From: UBA8914 sp034002905
Lineage (GTDB): Bacteria; Pseudomonadota; Alphaproteobacteria; UBA9219
NCBI GenBank assembly: GCA_034002905.1
Contig: JAVEZQ010000003.1
Coordinates: 124,001-188,000, forward strand
DNA length: 64,000 nt
Direction of reading: 5' to 3'
Below, piece after piece: positions 36,462-44,838 of this stretch. How positions within the stretch are numbered: the stretch's first letter is position 1; the number at the start of each line of letters is the position of its first letter. The notes under the pieces are model-generated. The model ran no database searches, was not told the origin of the DNA, and worked only from the letters and a program-made list of their open reading frames with translations. The position numbers were made by a program, and so were the translations under genes.

Positions 36462-37345
36462 GGATCAACTCCCTTTGGTTCTTGAATTTGGATATAAGGG
36501 GGTGCCACACGTAAAATCTTAGCTTCATCCAATCCATAATTCTTCAAAATATTATCAATTATCCCTACTTCTAGATAATTCGTGATAACATGATCAACCA
36601 AGCGACGAAGCTTATCTTCACCTACAGGTAGAGCAAAGTTTATAGGGGGCGTTTTCAACGCTGCGCCATCTACGCGCCGGATTTTACCGGGATTGTTTTT
36701 CATAAAGACATCTGCAATAGAAGGATCGTTGACTGTGGCATCTGCCTTTAAGCTGGAAACGCCTACCAGCAAGTCTCCACCATTATTAAAGTTCGGCAAA
36801 CTTACCTTCCTTGCCTTCGGAAAAAGTTCGTTCGCCACAATTCCCGTAAAATCACCATCCATGAACATTATGGAAACTTTCTCGTCATTGACCTGTCCAT
36901 AGTTGTGATCAAACCTGTGGTCACCTTCTTTTACATACAAATAAAATGGCACGAAGCCTATTGGGCGGGTAAAATCGCTGACCATTGCTCTTTGGGGCGT
37001 CATTGTAAGGGGCGAGCAAAACATATCATATCGGCCCGTGGGAAACCCCTCAAACATATTGGCCGAACCAACTTCTTCCGCCCAGTCGATTTTAAGGCCA
37101 AGATCTTTGCCCATCGTTTCGAATATATCGGCAACGACCCCAGAAATTTTTCCTGTGTTAGGGTCTTTTATGATAAAGGGCGGCCAAGTTTGATAGGCGC
37201 ATCGCACCGTGCGTGTTTTCATGATGCGGTCATAGGCGCTTATCTTCTGTACATCCTGCTCATGCGCCGTTGTTGACACATACAGTGCAGCAATAACCGC
37301 AACTAAAGACAATAAAAGTGCCAATGATGATTTCCAACTATTCAT
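36458..37345 (-). CDS. Periplasmic solute-binding protein (SBP_bac_3 family) inside the nuo operon
   Basis: This is a 295 aa protein with an N-terminal signal segment (residues ~6-25) and then the family-3 extracellular solute-binding fold: TVRCAYQTWPPFIIKDPNTGKISGVVADIFETM (in pieces), the region around RYDMFCSPLTMTPQRAMVSDFTRPI, and a C-terminal lobe. The family binds amino acids and related small polar ligands; the ligand here cannot be told. No ABC permease or ATPase is near. The ATG (37343-37345) follows GGGGAG, overlaps nuoC by 8 nt, and its TGA overlaps the nuoD TTG. It is thus fully embedded in the nuo operon, where such a gene is not normally found. Its DNA looks more AT-rich than its nuo neighbours, hinting at acquisition. 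Confidence 0.88.
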   Translation of the reverse strand: MNSWKSSLALLLSLVAVIAALYVSTTAHEQDVQKISAYDRIMKTRTVRCAYQTWPPFIIKDPNTGKISGVVADIFETMGKDLGLKIDWAEEVGSANMFEGFPTGRYDMFCSPLTMTPQRAMVSDFTRPIGFVPFYLYVKEGDHRFDHNYGQVNDEKVSIMFMDGDFTGIVANELFPKARKVSLPNFNNGGDLLVGVSSLKADATVNDPSIADVFMKNNPGKIRRVDGAALKTPPINFALPVGEDKLRRLVDHVITNYLEVGIIDNILKNYGLDEAKILRVAPPYIQIQEPKGVDP

Positions 37346-37940
37346 CACTATCTCCCCTTTTTTGTACGGCTGTCATCCCCTGCCAGCGCGAGGACGTTTT
37401 GAAATCACGGAAAGGCTCCTCCAACGAAACAGGTTCATAAGAGACGCGCTGGTTCAGATCGTCGTAAAAGACCTGCACACGACCGGATAAAGGAAAATCC
37501 TTGCGCAGCGGATGCCCCTCAAACCCGTAGTCAGTCAGGATGCGCCGCAGATCCGGATGGCCGGAGAAATAAATCCCGAACAGATCAAAGACCTCGCGCT
37601 CAAACCAATTGGCGGAGGGATAAACTTCTGTCACAGACGGAACCTGCATCCCCTCCTCAATCCTCAAGACAACCGTGAGGCGCGTGTTGTGGCTAAGGCT
37701 CAACAATTGATAGGCCACGTCAAAGCGGGGTTTGCGCGCCGGATAGTCCACCGCGCACACATCCATCAATTGATGAAACGCCGTGCTCTGATCCTCTTTT
37801 AACTTGCGCAAAACACCAACGATGCGATGCGCCGTCACAAGGATAAAAACTTCACCATGCTCGGTATGAACTTGCACCTGATAAGGATCGAGTGCCGCAC
37901 GGATTTTATCGATATAAGGCCGAAGGGCGCGGTCGATCAT
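37338..37940 (-). CDS. nuoC: NADH-quinone oxidoreductase subunit C
   Basis: This 30-kDa peripheral-arm subunit is 200 aa. Conserved segments are FHQLMDVCAVDYPARKPRFDVAYQLLS (in pieces) and the signature VYPSANWFEREVFDLFGIYFSGHPDLRRILTDYGFEGHPLRKDFPL (in pieces). The start ATG at 37938-37940 overlaps the nuoB stop by 4 nt. The stop lies 8 nt inside the solute-binding-protein gene rather than next to nuoD. Confidence 0.98.
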   Translation of the reverse strand: MIDRALRPYIDKIRAALDPYQVQVHTEHGEVFILVTAHRIVGVLRKLKEDQSTAFHQLMDVCAVDYPARKPRFDVAYQLLSLSHNTRLTVVLRIEEGMQVPSVTEVYPSANWFEREVFDLFGIYFSGHPDLRRILTDYGFEGHPLRKDFPLSGRVQVFYDDLNQRVSYEPVSLEEPFRDFKTSSRWQGMTAVQKRGDSDE

Positions 37941-38512
37941 GTCTCGCTCCCCATATTGATCAAGGTTGGCTTTTTGCCGCGACGGATTTTGCGGTGAAGT
38001 TGCAAAAGTCCATACACAAGCGCCTCGGCCGAAGGCGGGCAACCGGGAACATAGATATCAACAGGCACAATCTTGTCGCACCCGCGTACAACGGAATAAG
38101 AATAGTGGTAGTAACCGCCGCCGTTCGCGCAGCTTCCCATCGAAATCACCCACCGAGGCTCGGGCATTTGATCATAAAGGCGACGCAGCGCTGGTGCCAT
38201 TTTGTTGGTCAAGGTTCCCGCCACAATCATCACATCCGATTGGCGAGGCGATGGACGCGGCATCATACCAAAACGGTCAAGATCATAACGGCTCATATAG
38301 GCATGGATCATCTCGATCCCGCAGCACGCCAAACCAAATGTCATCGGCCACATCGAGCCCGTACGCGCCCATGCCATCAAATCGTCAAGCTTGGCCAACA
38401 TAAAGCCCTGTTTTTGGACTTCCCCTCCCATCAAACGCGCCGAAAGCTCCATGCGCGCGCGCAGGGCCGGATCGTCAGGCAATTGGAAAGAAGGCGGCTT
38501 GATCAATCCCAC
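37937..38512 (-). CDS. nuoB: NADH-quinone oxidoreductase subunit B
   Basis: NuoB is the PSST subunit with the terminal cluster N2. The cluster cysteines are present in FGLACCGIEM, MGSCANGGGYY and VPGCPPSAEAL, and the quinone-site residues in DRFGMMPRPSPRQSD. The frame is open to an ATG at 38533, which has no ribosome site. A GTG at 38510-38512 has AGGGAG seven bases upstream and a shorter (10 nt) overlap with nuoA, so I choose it (191 aa). The 21-nt longer form remains possible. Confidence 0.96.
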   Translation of the reverse strand: MGLIKPPSFQLPDDPALRARMELSARLMGGEVQKQGFMLAKLDDLMAWARTGSMWPMTFGLACCGIEMIHAYMSRYDLDRFGMMPRPSPRQSDVMIVAGTLTNKMAPALRRLYDQMPEPRWVISMGSCANGGGYYHYSYSVVRGCDKIVPVDIYVPGCPPSAEALVYGLLQLHRKIRRGKKPTLINMGSET

Positions 38513-38871
38513 TCTAATGCTCCCTTTTTCCATTCATAGATAAAGCCGACAGTGAGTACAGCCAAAAAAGCCATCATCGAGCCAAAACCCAACCAGCCGA
38601 TTTGTTTAAAGACCAGCGCCCAGGGAAACAGGAACGCAATTTCCAGATCAAAAATGATGAAGAGGATAGCCACAAGATAAAAGCGCACGTCGAACTTCAT
38701 CCGCGCATCATCAAAAGGCTCGAACCCGCATTCATAAGGGTCATTTTTGCTTTTATAGGGATTGTGCCGGGCAAGAAGAAAAGAGAGTACCGCCGCCGCA
38801 CCAGCTACAACAAAGGCAACGACCAAAAAAATCAGTATGGGAAAGTAACCGGAGAGATACCCTTCGGCCAT
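38503..38871 (-). CDS. nuoA: NADH-quinone oxidoreductase subunit A
   Basis: This three-helix membrane subunit is the first gene of the operon. The 122 aa protein has the conserved KNDPYECGFEPFDDARMKFDVRFYLVAILFIIFDLEIAFLFPW block (in pieces, residues ~40-82), with the loop Cys that senses the active/deactive state in other organisms. The promoter should lie in 38872-38990, but I see no clear element. Confidence 0.98.
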   Translation of the reverse strand: MAEGYLSGYFPILIFLVVAFVVAGAAAVLSFLLARHNPYKSKNDPYECGFEPFDDARMKFDVRFYLVAILFIIFDLEIAFLFPWALVFKQIGWLGFGSMMAFLAVLTVGFIYEWKKGALEWD

Positions 38872-38990
38872 TTGGAACCCCCATGATCAGACGCGAAACG
38901 AAGGACAGGCAAACGAAAGCCGCCGCGCACTGAACATGAGCCGATTAGACGGAAAAATCAAGGCGAAGCGTGTTTTTATTGTTTGTTTTT

Positions 38991-39482
38991 CTATGGCTTG
39001 GGCTGAGCAGAGCTTTTAAGCCTTCCCTTGATATCCCGCACCTCTTGCGCAGCCGATTCGATCTGTCTGCGCCAAACGCCCCCAGCCAAAAACCGCGCTA
39101 GAACCTGATCTCCCTTCATGGCAATGCGACAGGCTGTTCCATAGTGGTCTTTGACTCTCACGCGCACTTTTATGTCTGAATCATCGTCACGATAAGGGAC
39201 TGACCTAATTTCTATGTATGACAATGTTAATGGCCCTAATTGACACAAAAAAACTGCCCGCTCTTTTTTACCCTCTCTGATAAGAGATGTTGTTTTGGAA
39301 GTTTGTCCTACCTCAATAGAATTGGGATGTCTTTTCTTTTCCGATATAAAATATTGCGTTACAGTTCTAACGTCCTCAATCAAGCGTTTGGAAGACGTCG
39401 TGCATCGCTCGGCATTCGCAAATAACCTTTTAATTTGGATAGGTATTATACGAGAGAAATACATGCCGGGATAAAAAGCCAT
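38991..39482 (-). CDS. Protein of unknown function
   Basis: This protein of about 163 aa is not recognised. It is basic and soluble, without signal peptide or membrane helices. A central part (residues ~75-125) has alternating beta-type strands (FLCQLGPLTLSYIEIRSVPY), and the C-terminus is a charged helix (QIESAAQEVRDIKGRL). The ATG at 39480-39482 is supported by GGAG/AGGG upstream; a TTG 45 nt earlier extends the frame. It lies between nuoA and tRNA-Asp on the same strand. Confidence 0.6.
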   Translation of the reverse strand: MAFYPGMYFSRIIPIQIKRLFANAERCTTSSKRLIEDVRTVTQYFISEKKRHPNSIEVGQTSKTTSLIREGKKERAVFLCQLGPLTLSYIEIRSVPYRDDDSDIKVRVRVKDHYGTACRIAMKGDQVLARFLAGGVWRRQIESAAQEVRDIKGRLKSSAQPKP

Positions 39483-39608
39483 AGCCGCCCTGCTCCATCC
39501 GCTTTGAAAACGATGTATATATATCAAGATTAAAAGGAAAGAACAGATGAATTCGGAAGAAGAAGCTACGCCTGTTTAGAAACAAGTATAGAGAAAAGCC
39601 AATTTGAA

Positions 39609-39685
39609 TGGCGCGAGTGACGGGACTTGAACCCGCGGCCTTCGGCGTGACAGGCCGACGCTCTAACCAACTGAGCTACACCCGC
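39609..39685 (-). tRNA. tRNA-Asp (anticodon GTC)
   Basis: The cloverleaf is complete: 7-bp acceptor stem GCGGGTG/CACTCGC, D-arm with AGCTCAGTTGGTTAGAGC, anticodon stem CGGC/GCCG around loop CTGTCAC (anticodon GTC), T-arm GCGGG/CCCGT type with TTCAAGT, discriminator G and an encoded CCA. It is a substrate for queuosine insertion by Tgt and glutamylation by GluQ, both encoded in this window. Confidence 0.98.
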
Positions 39686-39710
39686 ATAAGGTCACAAAAC
39701 AGGCCGCCAG

Positions 39711-39739
39711 CTTTAAGGCATCGAGGCCCTCTCTGTCAA
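39711..39739 (-). promoter_or_regulatory. Promoter of tRNA-Asp
   Basis: On the minus strand a perfect TTGACA (39734-39739) is followed after exactly 17 nt by TTAAAG (39711-39716). Predicted initiation near 39704 leaves a leader of about 19 nt before the mature 5' end. Confidence 0.6.
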
Positions 39740-39814
39740 CCAGGAAAGAACACAAACGGCAAAAATCCGCTTGAGAACTGAATAAACAGAACCTTTTAGC
39801 ACTTAATTCAGCGA

Positions 39815-41905
39815 CTAGCGGCATCCATGCTCCTTGAGATGCGGCACATAACGCTTATCCGTGCCCAAGATATGGTCAACCAACCAATTCCGCAAAAAGG
39901 CCATAACATCTTGAGTCAAAACACTATTTTTGTCCGTCTTGAATTGCTTCTGCACCTCAAGCACCTTTTTAACCAGCATTTCATGCTCGCGCTTATGATG
40001 CGTGGTTTCAGGGTAACCCGTTTGATCAAAGAATTTCTCTTCATGCGAAAAATGTGTGACCGTATAGTCAATAAGCTGATCCAAAACAGGCCCCATAACC
40101 GCTTTGGCCGTACCAGCAACAAAACCCGCATACAGCTCGTTGAGCATACCAACGAGTTTTTTATGCTGTGCATCTATCGAAGGGATGCCGATCTCTAACT
40201 TCTCGCTCCACTCAAGCAAAACTTCTTTCTTCTCCTCACGAATCTTTGCAAGGAAAGTTACGACTTCTTGTTGAAGCTGAGAGGCGTTATGCGACAACTC
40301 GCTTGAAGACTGAAGAACGTCTTCTGCTACACGGCCTGTCGTTGTCGAAGCCTGCGTCACACCTTCAATGTTTGAGGACACTTCCCGTGTGCTTGACGCC
40401 GCCGCCTGAACATTCTGGGCGATTTCACGCGTGGCAGACCCCTGCTGTTCCACAGACTGGGTGATGGTTGAAGAAATGTCCTGAACCTGATGGATAATAT
40501 CTTCAATGTGCTTGATGGCGTCCACCGCACGTTGCGTGTTTGATTGAACGCTCGAAATTTGTGCCCCGATTTCCTCTGTCGCCTTAGACGTTTGATTGGC
40601 CAAGTTCTTGACTTCACCGGCAACAACAGCAAATCCCTTACCCGCCTCACCAGCGCGCGCAGCTTCGATCGTCGCATTCAAGGCTAACAAGTTGGTCTGG
40701 GCAGCAATGTCCGTAATCAACTCGATCACGCCACCAATTTTGTCCGTTGCAGATTGAAGCTCTTGAATAAGTGCACTCGTTTTAACCGTTTCCTGCGCGG
40801 CCGTGCGGGAAACTTGGGCTGCCTGCTCCACTTGATGTGTAATCTCACCGATTGAAGCACTCAACTCTTCCGCTGCAGAGGCCACCGTTTCGACATTATG
40901 CGAAGCACGTCCAGCAGCCTCGTTCACATTAGCCGCCTGCGCCATCGATTGCTGCGCTGTCTCAGACATATCCTGCGCCGTCGTCTGCATCTTACCAGCA
41001 GAAGAAGCGACTACCTTCACAACGCCCATAACTTTGGCTTCAAAGGAATCGGCCATTTGCTTAAGTTCGGCTTTACGCTCCTGCGCGGAACGGTTAGCCG
41101 CCGCTTCCTGTTCACGCCGCATGTCTTCGACCTGCAAGGCATTCTTCTTAAAGACCTCGACAGCACGCGCCATATCACCGACTTCATCCCGACGAACGGT
41201 TCCAGGAATGTCAACCGTGAGATCCCCGCCCGCTAAGCTGCCCATAACTTCAGTTATCCGGCGAATAGGCAAAACAATGTTACGCGATGTCACAAGCCAC
41301 AGAACGATACCAACAATCAGGCTGATAATGCCGATATAGAGCGACCAATCGTTGAGACGTGTGATCCGTTCCATCGCCGTTCCGGCCCTGCCTGATGCTG
41401 TTTTCTTGTAATCATCAACGAGCCCTGCCCCTATTTCATCCAGTTTTTCAGTATCCTTTGCGGCAGCAGCCAAAAGAGAAATTGCAGCAGGATCCTGTAA
41501 TTTTTCGGGATGGCCGAGATAATTTTGTATCTTTGGCAGAGATTCCTTGTACGCATCAACAGCTTCGATAACTTTCTTAACCTGTTCATATCGCTTGTTA
41601 TCCTTTGTTGTCGAGGCTAGATCATTAAGAAAATTTTTCGCTTTCTCAATATCTTTCAGGCCGAGGTCCCATCTATCTTGAGCGCCGGTTGCCAACGCAA
41701 TCCAAGTATTGAGCCGTGCATTATATAGGGTCTCCACCGCGACATGCATTTTACTTTCGTTTGTGGTGGCTCGAAGAGTCGCTCCAATAAGTTCCGTCGT
41801 CCCCTTCCCTTCAATAATTGTGAAAAGGTTAACGCAAACAAACATGATGTTGAGAACAGCAAAACTGAGGGCAAGACGAACGCCGATCTTTAAACGAGAG
41901 AGCAT
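39815..41905 (-). CDS. Methyl-accepting chemotaxis protein with C-terminal hemerythrin domain
   Basis: This chemoreceptor signals to CheA/CheW, probably in response to oxygen or redox. From the N-terminus: a membrane helix (LALSFAVLNIMFVCVNLF), a periplasmic helical sensor of ~165 residues, a second membrane helix (LYIGIISLIVGIVLWLV), a HAMP domain, and the long coiled-coil signalling domain with hairpin AQTNLLALNATIEAARAGEAGKGFAVVAGEVKNLA (in pieces). After residue ~565 follows a bacteriohemerythrin domain whose di-iron ligands are visible in IDAQHKKL, HFSHEEKFF, HHKREHEML and LVDHILGTDKRY. An ATG at 41926 adds seven residues, but the ATG at 41903-41905 has AAAGGA upstream. No che genes lie in the window. 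Confidence 0.94.
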   Translation of the reverse strand: MLSRLKIGVRLALSFAVLNIMFVCVNLFTIIEGKGTTELIGATLRATTNESKMHVAVETLYNARLNTWIALATGAQDRWDLGLKDIEKAKNFLNDLASTTKDNKRYEQVKKVIEAVDAYKESLPKIQNYLGHPEKLQDPAAISLLAAAAKDTEKLDEIGAGLVDDYKKTASGRAGTAMERITRLNDWSLYIGIISLIVGIVLWLVTSRNIVLPIRRITEVMGSLAGGDLTVDIPGTVRRDEVGDMARAVEVFKKNALQVEDMRREQEAAANRSAQERKAELKQMADSFEAKVMGVVKVVASSAGKMQTTAQDMSETAQQSMAQAANVNEAAGRASHNVETVASAAEELSASIGEITHQVEQAAQVSRTAAQETVKTSALIQELQSATDKIGGVIELITDIAAQTNLLALNATIEAARAGEAGKGFAVVAGEVKNLANQTSKATEEIGAQISSVQSNTQRAVDAIKHIEDIIHQVQDISSTITQSVEQQGSATREIAQNVQAAASSTREVSSNIEGVTQASTTTGRVAEDVLQSSSELSHNASQLQQEVVTFLAKIREEKKEVLLEWSEKLEIGIPSIDAQHKKLVGMLNELYAGFVAGTAKAVMGPVLDQLIDYTVTHFSHEEKFFDQTGYPETTHHKREHEMLVKKVLEVQKQFKTDKNSVLTQDVMAFLRNWLVDHILGTDKRYVPHLKEHGCR

Positions 41906-42011
41906 TGACGGAATCCTTTGAGCCATTGAAAAACCACCAAAAGAGAGTGGTTACCCTCTTTTAGCAATTAACCTTAAATATATATATGAAATCCAGTTTT
42001 TCTCAAACATA

Positions 42012-42884
42012 TCATCGTGTTTCTTCTGGCAATGAATAAGCTGCACAATTGTTTTTTTTCAATAAGTTAATAAAATCCATTCTGCTCATGTGGTTTCGAA
42101 AGGATCTGAGCGTTGCAGACAGGTCACGCTTTGCATAGCGGCGGCCATCTGGACCCATCATCAATTTGTGGTGGTGATATTCCGGCGTTGGTAAGTCCAG
42201 AAGCGCCTGAAGCAAGCGATGGATATGCGTTGCCTGCAGCAAATCTTCCCCACGTGTAATAAGGGAAACCCCTTGCAAGGCGTCGTCCACAACGACGCTG
42301 AGATGATAACTTGTGGGGACATCTTTGCGCGCCAAGACCACATCACCGACCAAGGCGGGATCAACCCGAACGGTTCCCGCTCCGCGATCATGCCACGTCA
42401 AAGATTCGGGCACGCTGGCCATTGCCTTCGTGACGTCCAAACGCCAGACAGGCTCTCTCTCTATTTCTTTTTCACGACGCTGTGCGGGCGTTAACGCGCG
42501 GCACGTCCCCGGATAAGGCAACGTGCCATCGTCAAGATGCGGCGCATGACCGGAGCGAGCAACTTCAGCCTCGACCTCACGACGCGTACAATAACAAGGA
42601 TAAACGAGTCCCCTCGCCTTCAATTGGTCAAGAGCGTCTTTATAATCATTCATATGCTCGGACTGACGGCGAACAGGCTCAGGCCAATGCAATCCCAACC
42701 AGTGAAGATCTTCAAAAATGGCTTGGACAAACTCTTCCTTGCAACGAACGGGGTCGATATCTTCGATGCGCAGCAAAAAAGTTCCACCAGCCTCCACCGC
42801 ATGCTCATAAGCAAACAGCGCCGACATCGCGTGCCCGACATGCAAAAGGCCGGTCGGGCTGGGGGCAAAGCGCGTGACAATCAT
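42012..42884 (-). CDS. gluQ: Glutamyl-Q tRNA(Asp) synthetase
   Basis: GluQ-RS is a truncated glutamyl-tRNA-synthetase relative that attaches glutamate to the queuosine of tRNA-Asp. The 290 aa length, without an anticodon-binding domain, fits. The HIGH motif is LLHVGHAM (residues ~13-20), the KMSKS equivalent is AKRDLS (~259), and the zinc site CYCTRREV...YPGTC of this subfamily is present. The product overlaps the upstream membrane-protein gene by 4 nt. Its substrate tRNA-Asp lies 2.3 kb away and queA and tgt are within 8 kb. Confidence 0.95.
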   Translation of the reverse strand: MIVTRFAPSPTGLLHVGHAMSALFAYEHAVEAGGTFLLRIEDIDPVRCKEEFVQAIFEDLHWLGLHWPEPVRRQSEHMNDYKDALDQLKARGLVYPCYCTRREVEAEVARSGHAPHLDDGTLPYPGTCRALTPAQRREKEIEREPVWRLDVTKAMASVPESLTWHDRGAGTVRVDPALVGDVVLARKDVPTSYHLSVVVDDALQGVSLITRGEDLLQATHIHRLLQALLDLPTPEYHHHKLMMGPDGRRYAKRDLSATLRSFRNHMSRMDFINLLKKNNCAAYSLPEETR

Positions 42885-44731
42885 GGCTTTTCAGCTCGAA
42901 ATTGAAAAATACGCGCACGATCAAGAAATGGGAACGAAACAGGCTCCAACCAAGTCGGTCCCTGCCCCATCACGAGTCTTTGTGCCAAAGAAAGCTTACC
43001 TTGTTCCTTGCTGCGATAGATGGAGGGAACCGACGCGCACAGGACAACCAGATCAGAACCTGAACGTTGCAATATCTCCTTTGCTTTCAGATCTTCCGTC
43101 GCAGAAAAAAAGTCCAAAGAACTTTCAATCCCCACTACATTTCGGTGATAGGGAGCCGACATCACGGCATGCGGTGTCATCAAAAGCAAAGCGGATCCTT
43201 CTGAAATCGTATTCATGATCGTGCGTTGCTTCGCCCCAAACCATGCGGGATCAGATAATAGCTGACCGACAACCATATTGAGACAATGATCCATTCTTGG
43301 TTGCTGGGTCGGAAAAAAGATCGTGCCTGCTAATAAAGGCTTCCCCTCAACGACAGCGGGCGCAACAACAGAGAAAAGGGGGCCAAGAGCAAACAGTGCC
43401 ACAACTTTTGCAAGCCTCTTTCGATGGATTGCGCCAGACGCATTAATTTTGAGCCAGATTTCTCTGCCCATCGCCGTCATCGGCACGATGCCCAAGAAGG
43501 AGGCCATGACCACAAAACGCAACTGGTAAAACAGCATCAAGCCGTTCGCTACAAGCAACAGAAGGAAAAGAAGGCCCCAACGCGGCAAGCTTTGCTTATC
43601 CGCTTTTGTCAGAAAGTAATAACAAACAATCGCACCCAACAATGGATAAAGCCCCGTTACAAGGTTTCTGGGGTCCGTTGCAATATATTGAACAAGGGGA
43701 ATCCCTTCAGAAATATGCGCAAAAATCAATTCGTAGATTCGTGGAGACACACCTCCAAGGGGTCCAATTGCAAAGGCAGGGCTAAGCCAGAGTAAAAACA
43801 AAGCCAATGCTGCGGCCACGACACCCGCAATCAACAAACGAATAAACATAGGCCACAACATCGTTGCTGCGGCAACGGCAGCCATCCAGAAAAAAGCTAT
43901 CCCCGAAACCACCAGATAAAAACCGGAATAGCTATCCAACGACATTCGTAACAAACTGGTCGGTTCTGTTGTGGCTAAAAGCCCCAACGCGGTGCCCGAC
44001 ACCAAACTTCCAGCCATGACAAGAGCCGAAGGGACATGGCTTCTGCCCTTGATGATAAGCCAAAGGCCACACCAGCCGAACAAGAGAAACACCCATGGCA
44101 GCGATTCAAGCGCAAGCGCAACCATCAGTGCAAGTCCAAGGCCGATCCCAACCGACAGTTTGATGTCTTGGGGCCTGTCCATCCACCGCAATACACTCAT
44201 AAACGTAAAAGCAAAAAGCAATAAACCCGGCGCATGGTGATCCACGCGTCCTGGCGAAAATTGAAACAAAACCGAGGTCGCCAAAAGGGCAAAAACTGCT
44301 GTCAAACCTGTCCATTCCGGCGGGATAAAGGAAGAAGCAAGCGTGCGCACGCTCCTGAAATAAAAGGGCAGCAAGAGCATCGGCCAGATGATTGCCGTAG
44401 CGCGCCCCGCCAAACTCCATGATCCCGATAGCCAGTGAACAAGTGCCATGAGCACCGCAAGCGGTACGTCCAAAAATCGCGAGAAATGCAGCGCTGTACC
44501 TTGTGGCGGGGCAAGGCGGTATAGGACCGGATCGAACCAGTTTTGGCCGCCCAGTAAATCCATTGCCCTTACCAAATGCATCACATCATCCGAATCAGCA
44601 AAAAGCCCATCATAGAGAGGTCCCGCCGTATTTATTAAAAAGGACCATGCGACAAAGAACCATGCCCAGACGCCTAAACCACGAAAAGGGGGTCTAAAAG
44701 AGCCAAAAAATGGGCGTAAAGTCGAATGCAT
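42881..44731 (-). CDS. GT-C-type (STT3/oligosaccharyltransferase-like) membrane protein
   Basis: This 616 aa polytopic protein has about twelve hydrophobic segments and a soluble C-terminal domain of ~170 residues. The first luminal loop has GLFADSDDVMHLVRAMDLL, an acidic DxD-type motif, followed by PPQGTALHFSRFLDVPLAVL; a second conserved site is FSPGRVDHHAPGL. These features recall STT3-family glycosyltransferases, which use a lipid-linked sugar donor. I cannot name donor or acceptor. Its stop overlaps gluQ by 4 nt. AGG lies 8 nt before the ATG. It may act in envelope glycosylation, by inference only. Confidence 0.75.
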   Translation of the reverse strand: MHSTLRPFFGSFRPPFRGLGVWAWFFVAWSFLINTAGPLYDGLFADSDDVMHLVRAMDLLGGQNWFDPVLYRLAPPQGTALHFSRFLDVPLAVLMALVHWLSGSWSLAGRATAIIWPMLLLPFYFRSVRTLASSFIPPEWTGLTAVFALLATSVLFQFSPGRVDHHAPGLLLFAFTFMSVLRWMDRPQDIKLSVGIGLGLALMVALALESLPWVFLLFGWCGLWLIIKGRSHVPSALVMAGSLVSGTALGLLATTEPTSLLRMSLDSYSGFYLVVSGIAFFWMAAVAAATMLWPMFIRLLIAGVVAAALALFLLWLSPAFAIGPLGGVSPRIYELIFAHISEGIPLVQYIATDPRNLVTGLYPLLGAIVCYYFLTKADKQSLPRWGLLFLLLLVANGLMLFYQLRFVVMASFLGIVPMTAMGREIWLKINASGAIHRKRLAKVVALFALGPLFSVVAPAVVEGKPLLAGTIFFPTQQPRMDHCLNMVVGQLLSDPAWFGAKQRTIMNTISEGSALLLMTPHAVMSAPYHRNVVGIESSLDFFSATEDLKAKEILQRSGSDLVVLCASVPSIYRSKEQGKLSLAQRLVMGQGPTWLEPVSFPFLDRARIFQFRAEKP

Positions 44732-44838
44732 AGCTGAAACCTGTTGAAAAACAGCGGTGAAAATAACAGTTCCCTTGCCTTTTACAAAGCAAATTGCGTA
44801 TCACTGGGGCCGAGATCTTGCAAGGGAGGTTCAGGGCT

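Noticed and set aside
41938..41962. AAAAGAG/CTCTTTT hairpin between gluQ and the chemoreceptor
   Set aside because: The stem is short and AT-rich and no T run follows the stem, so it is not convincing as a terminator.
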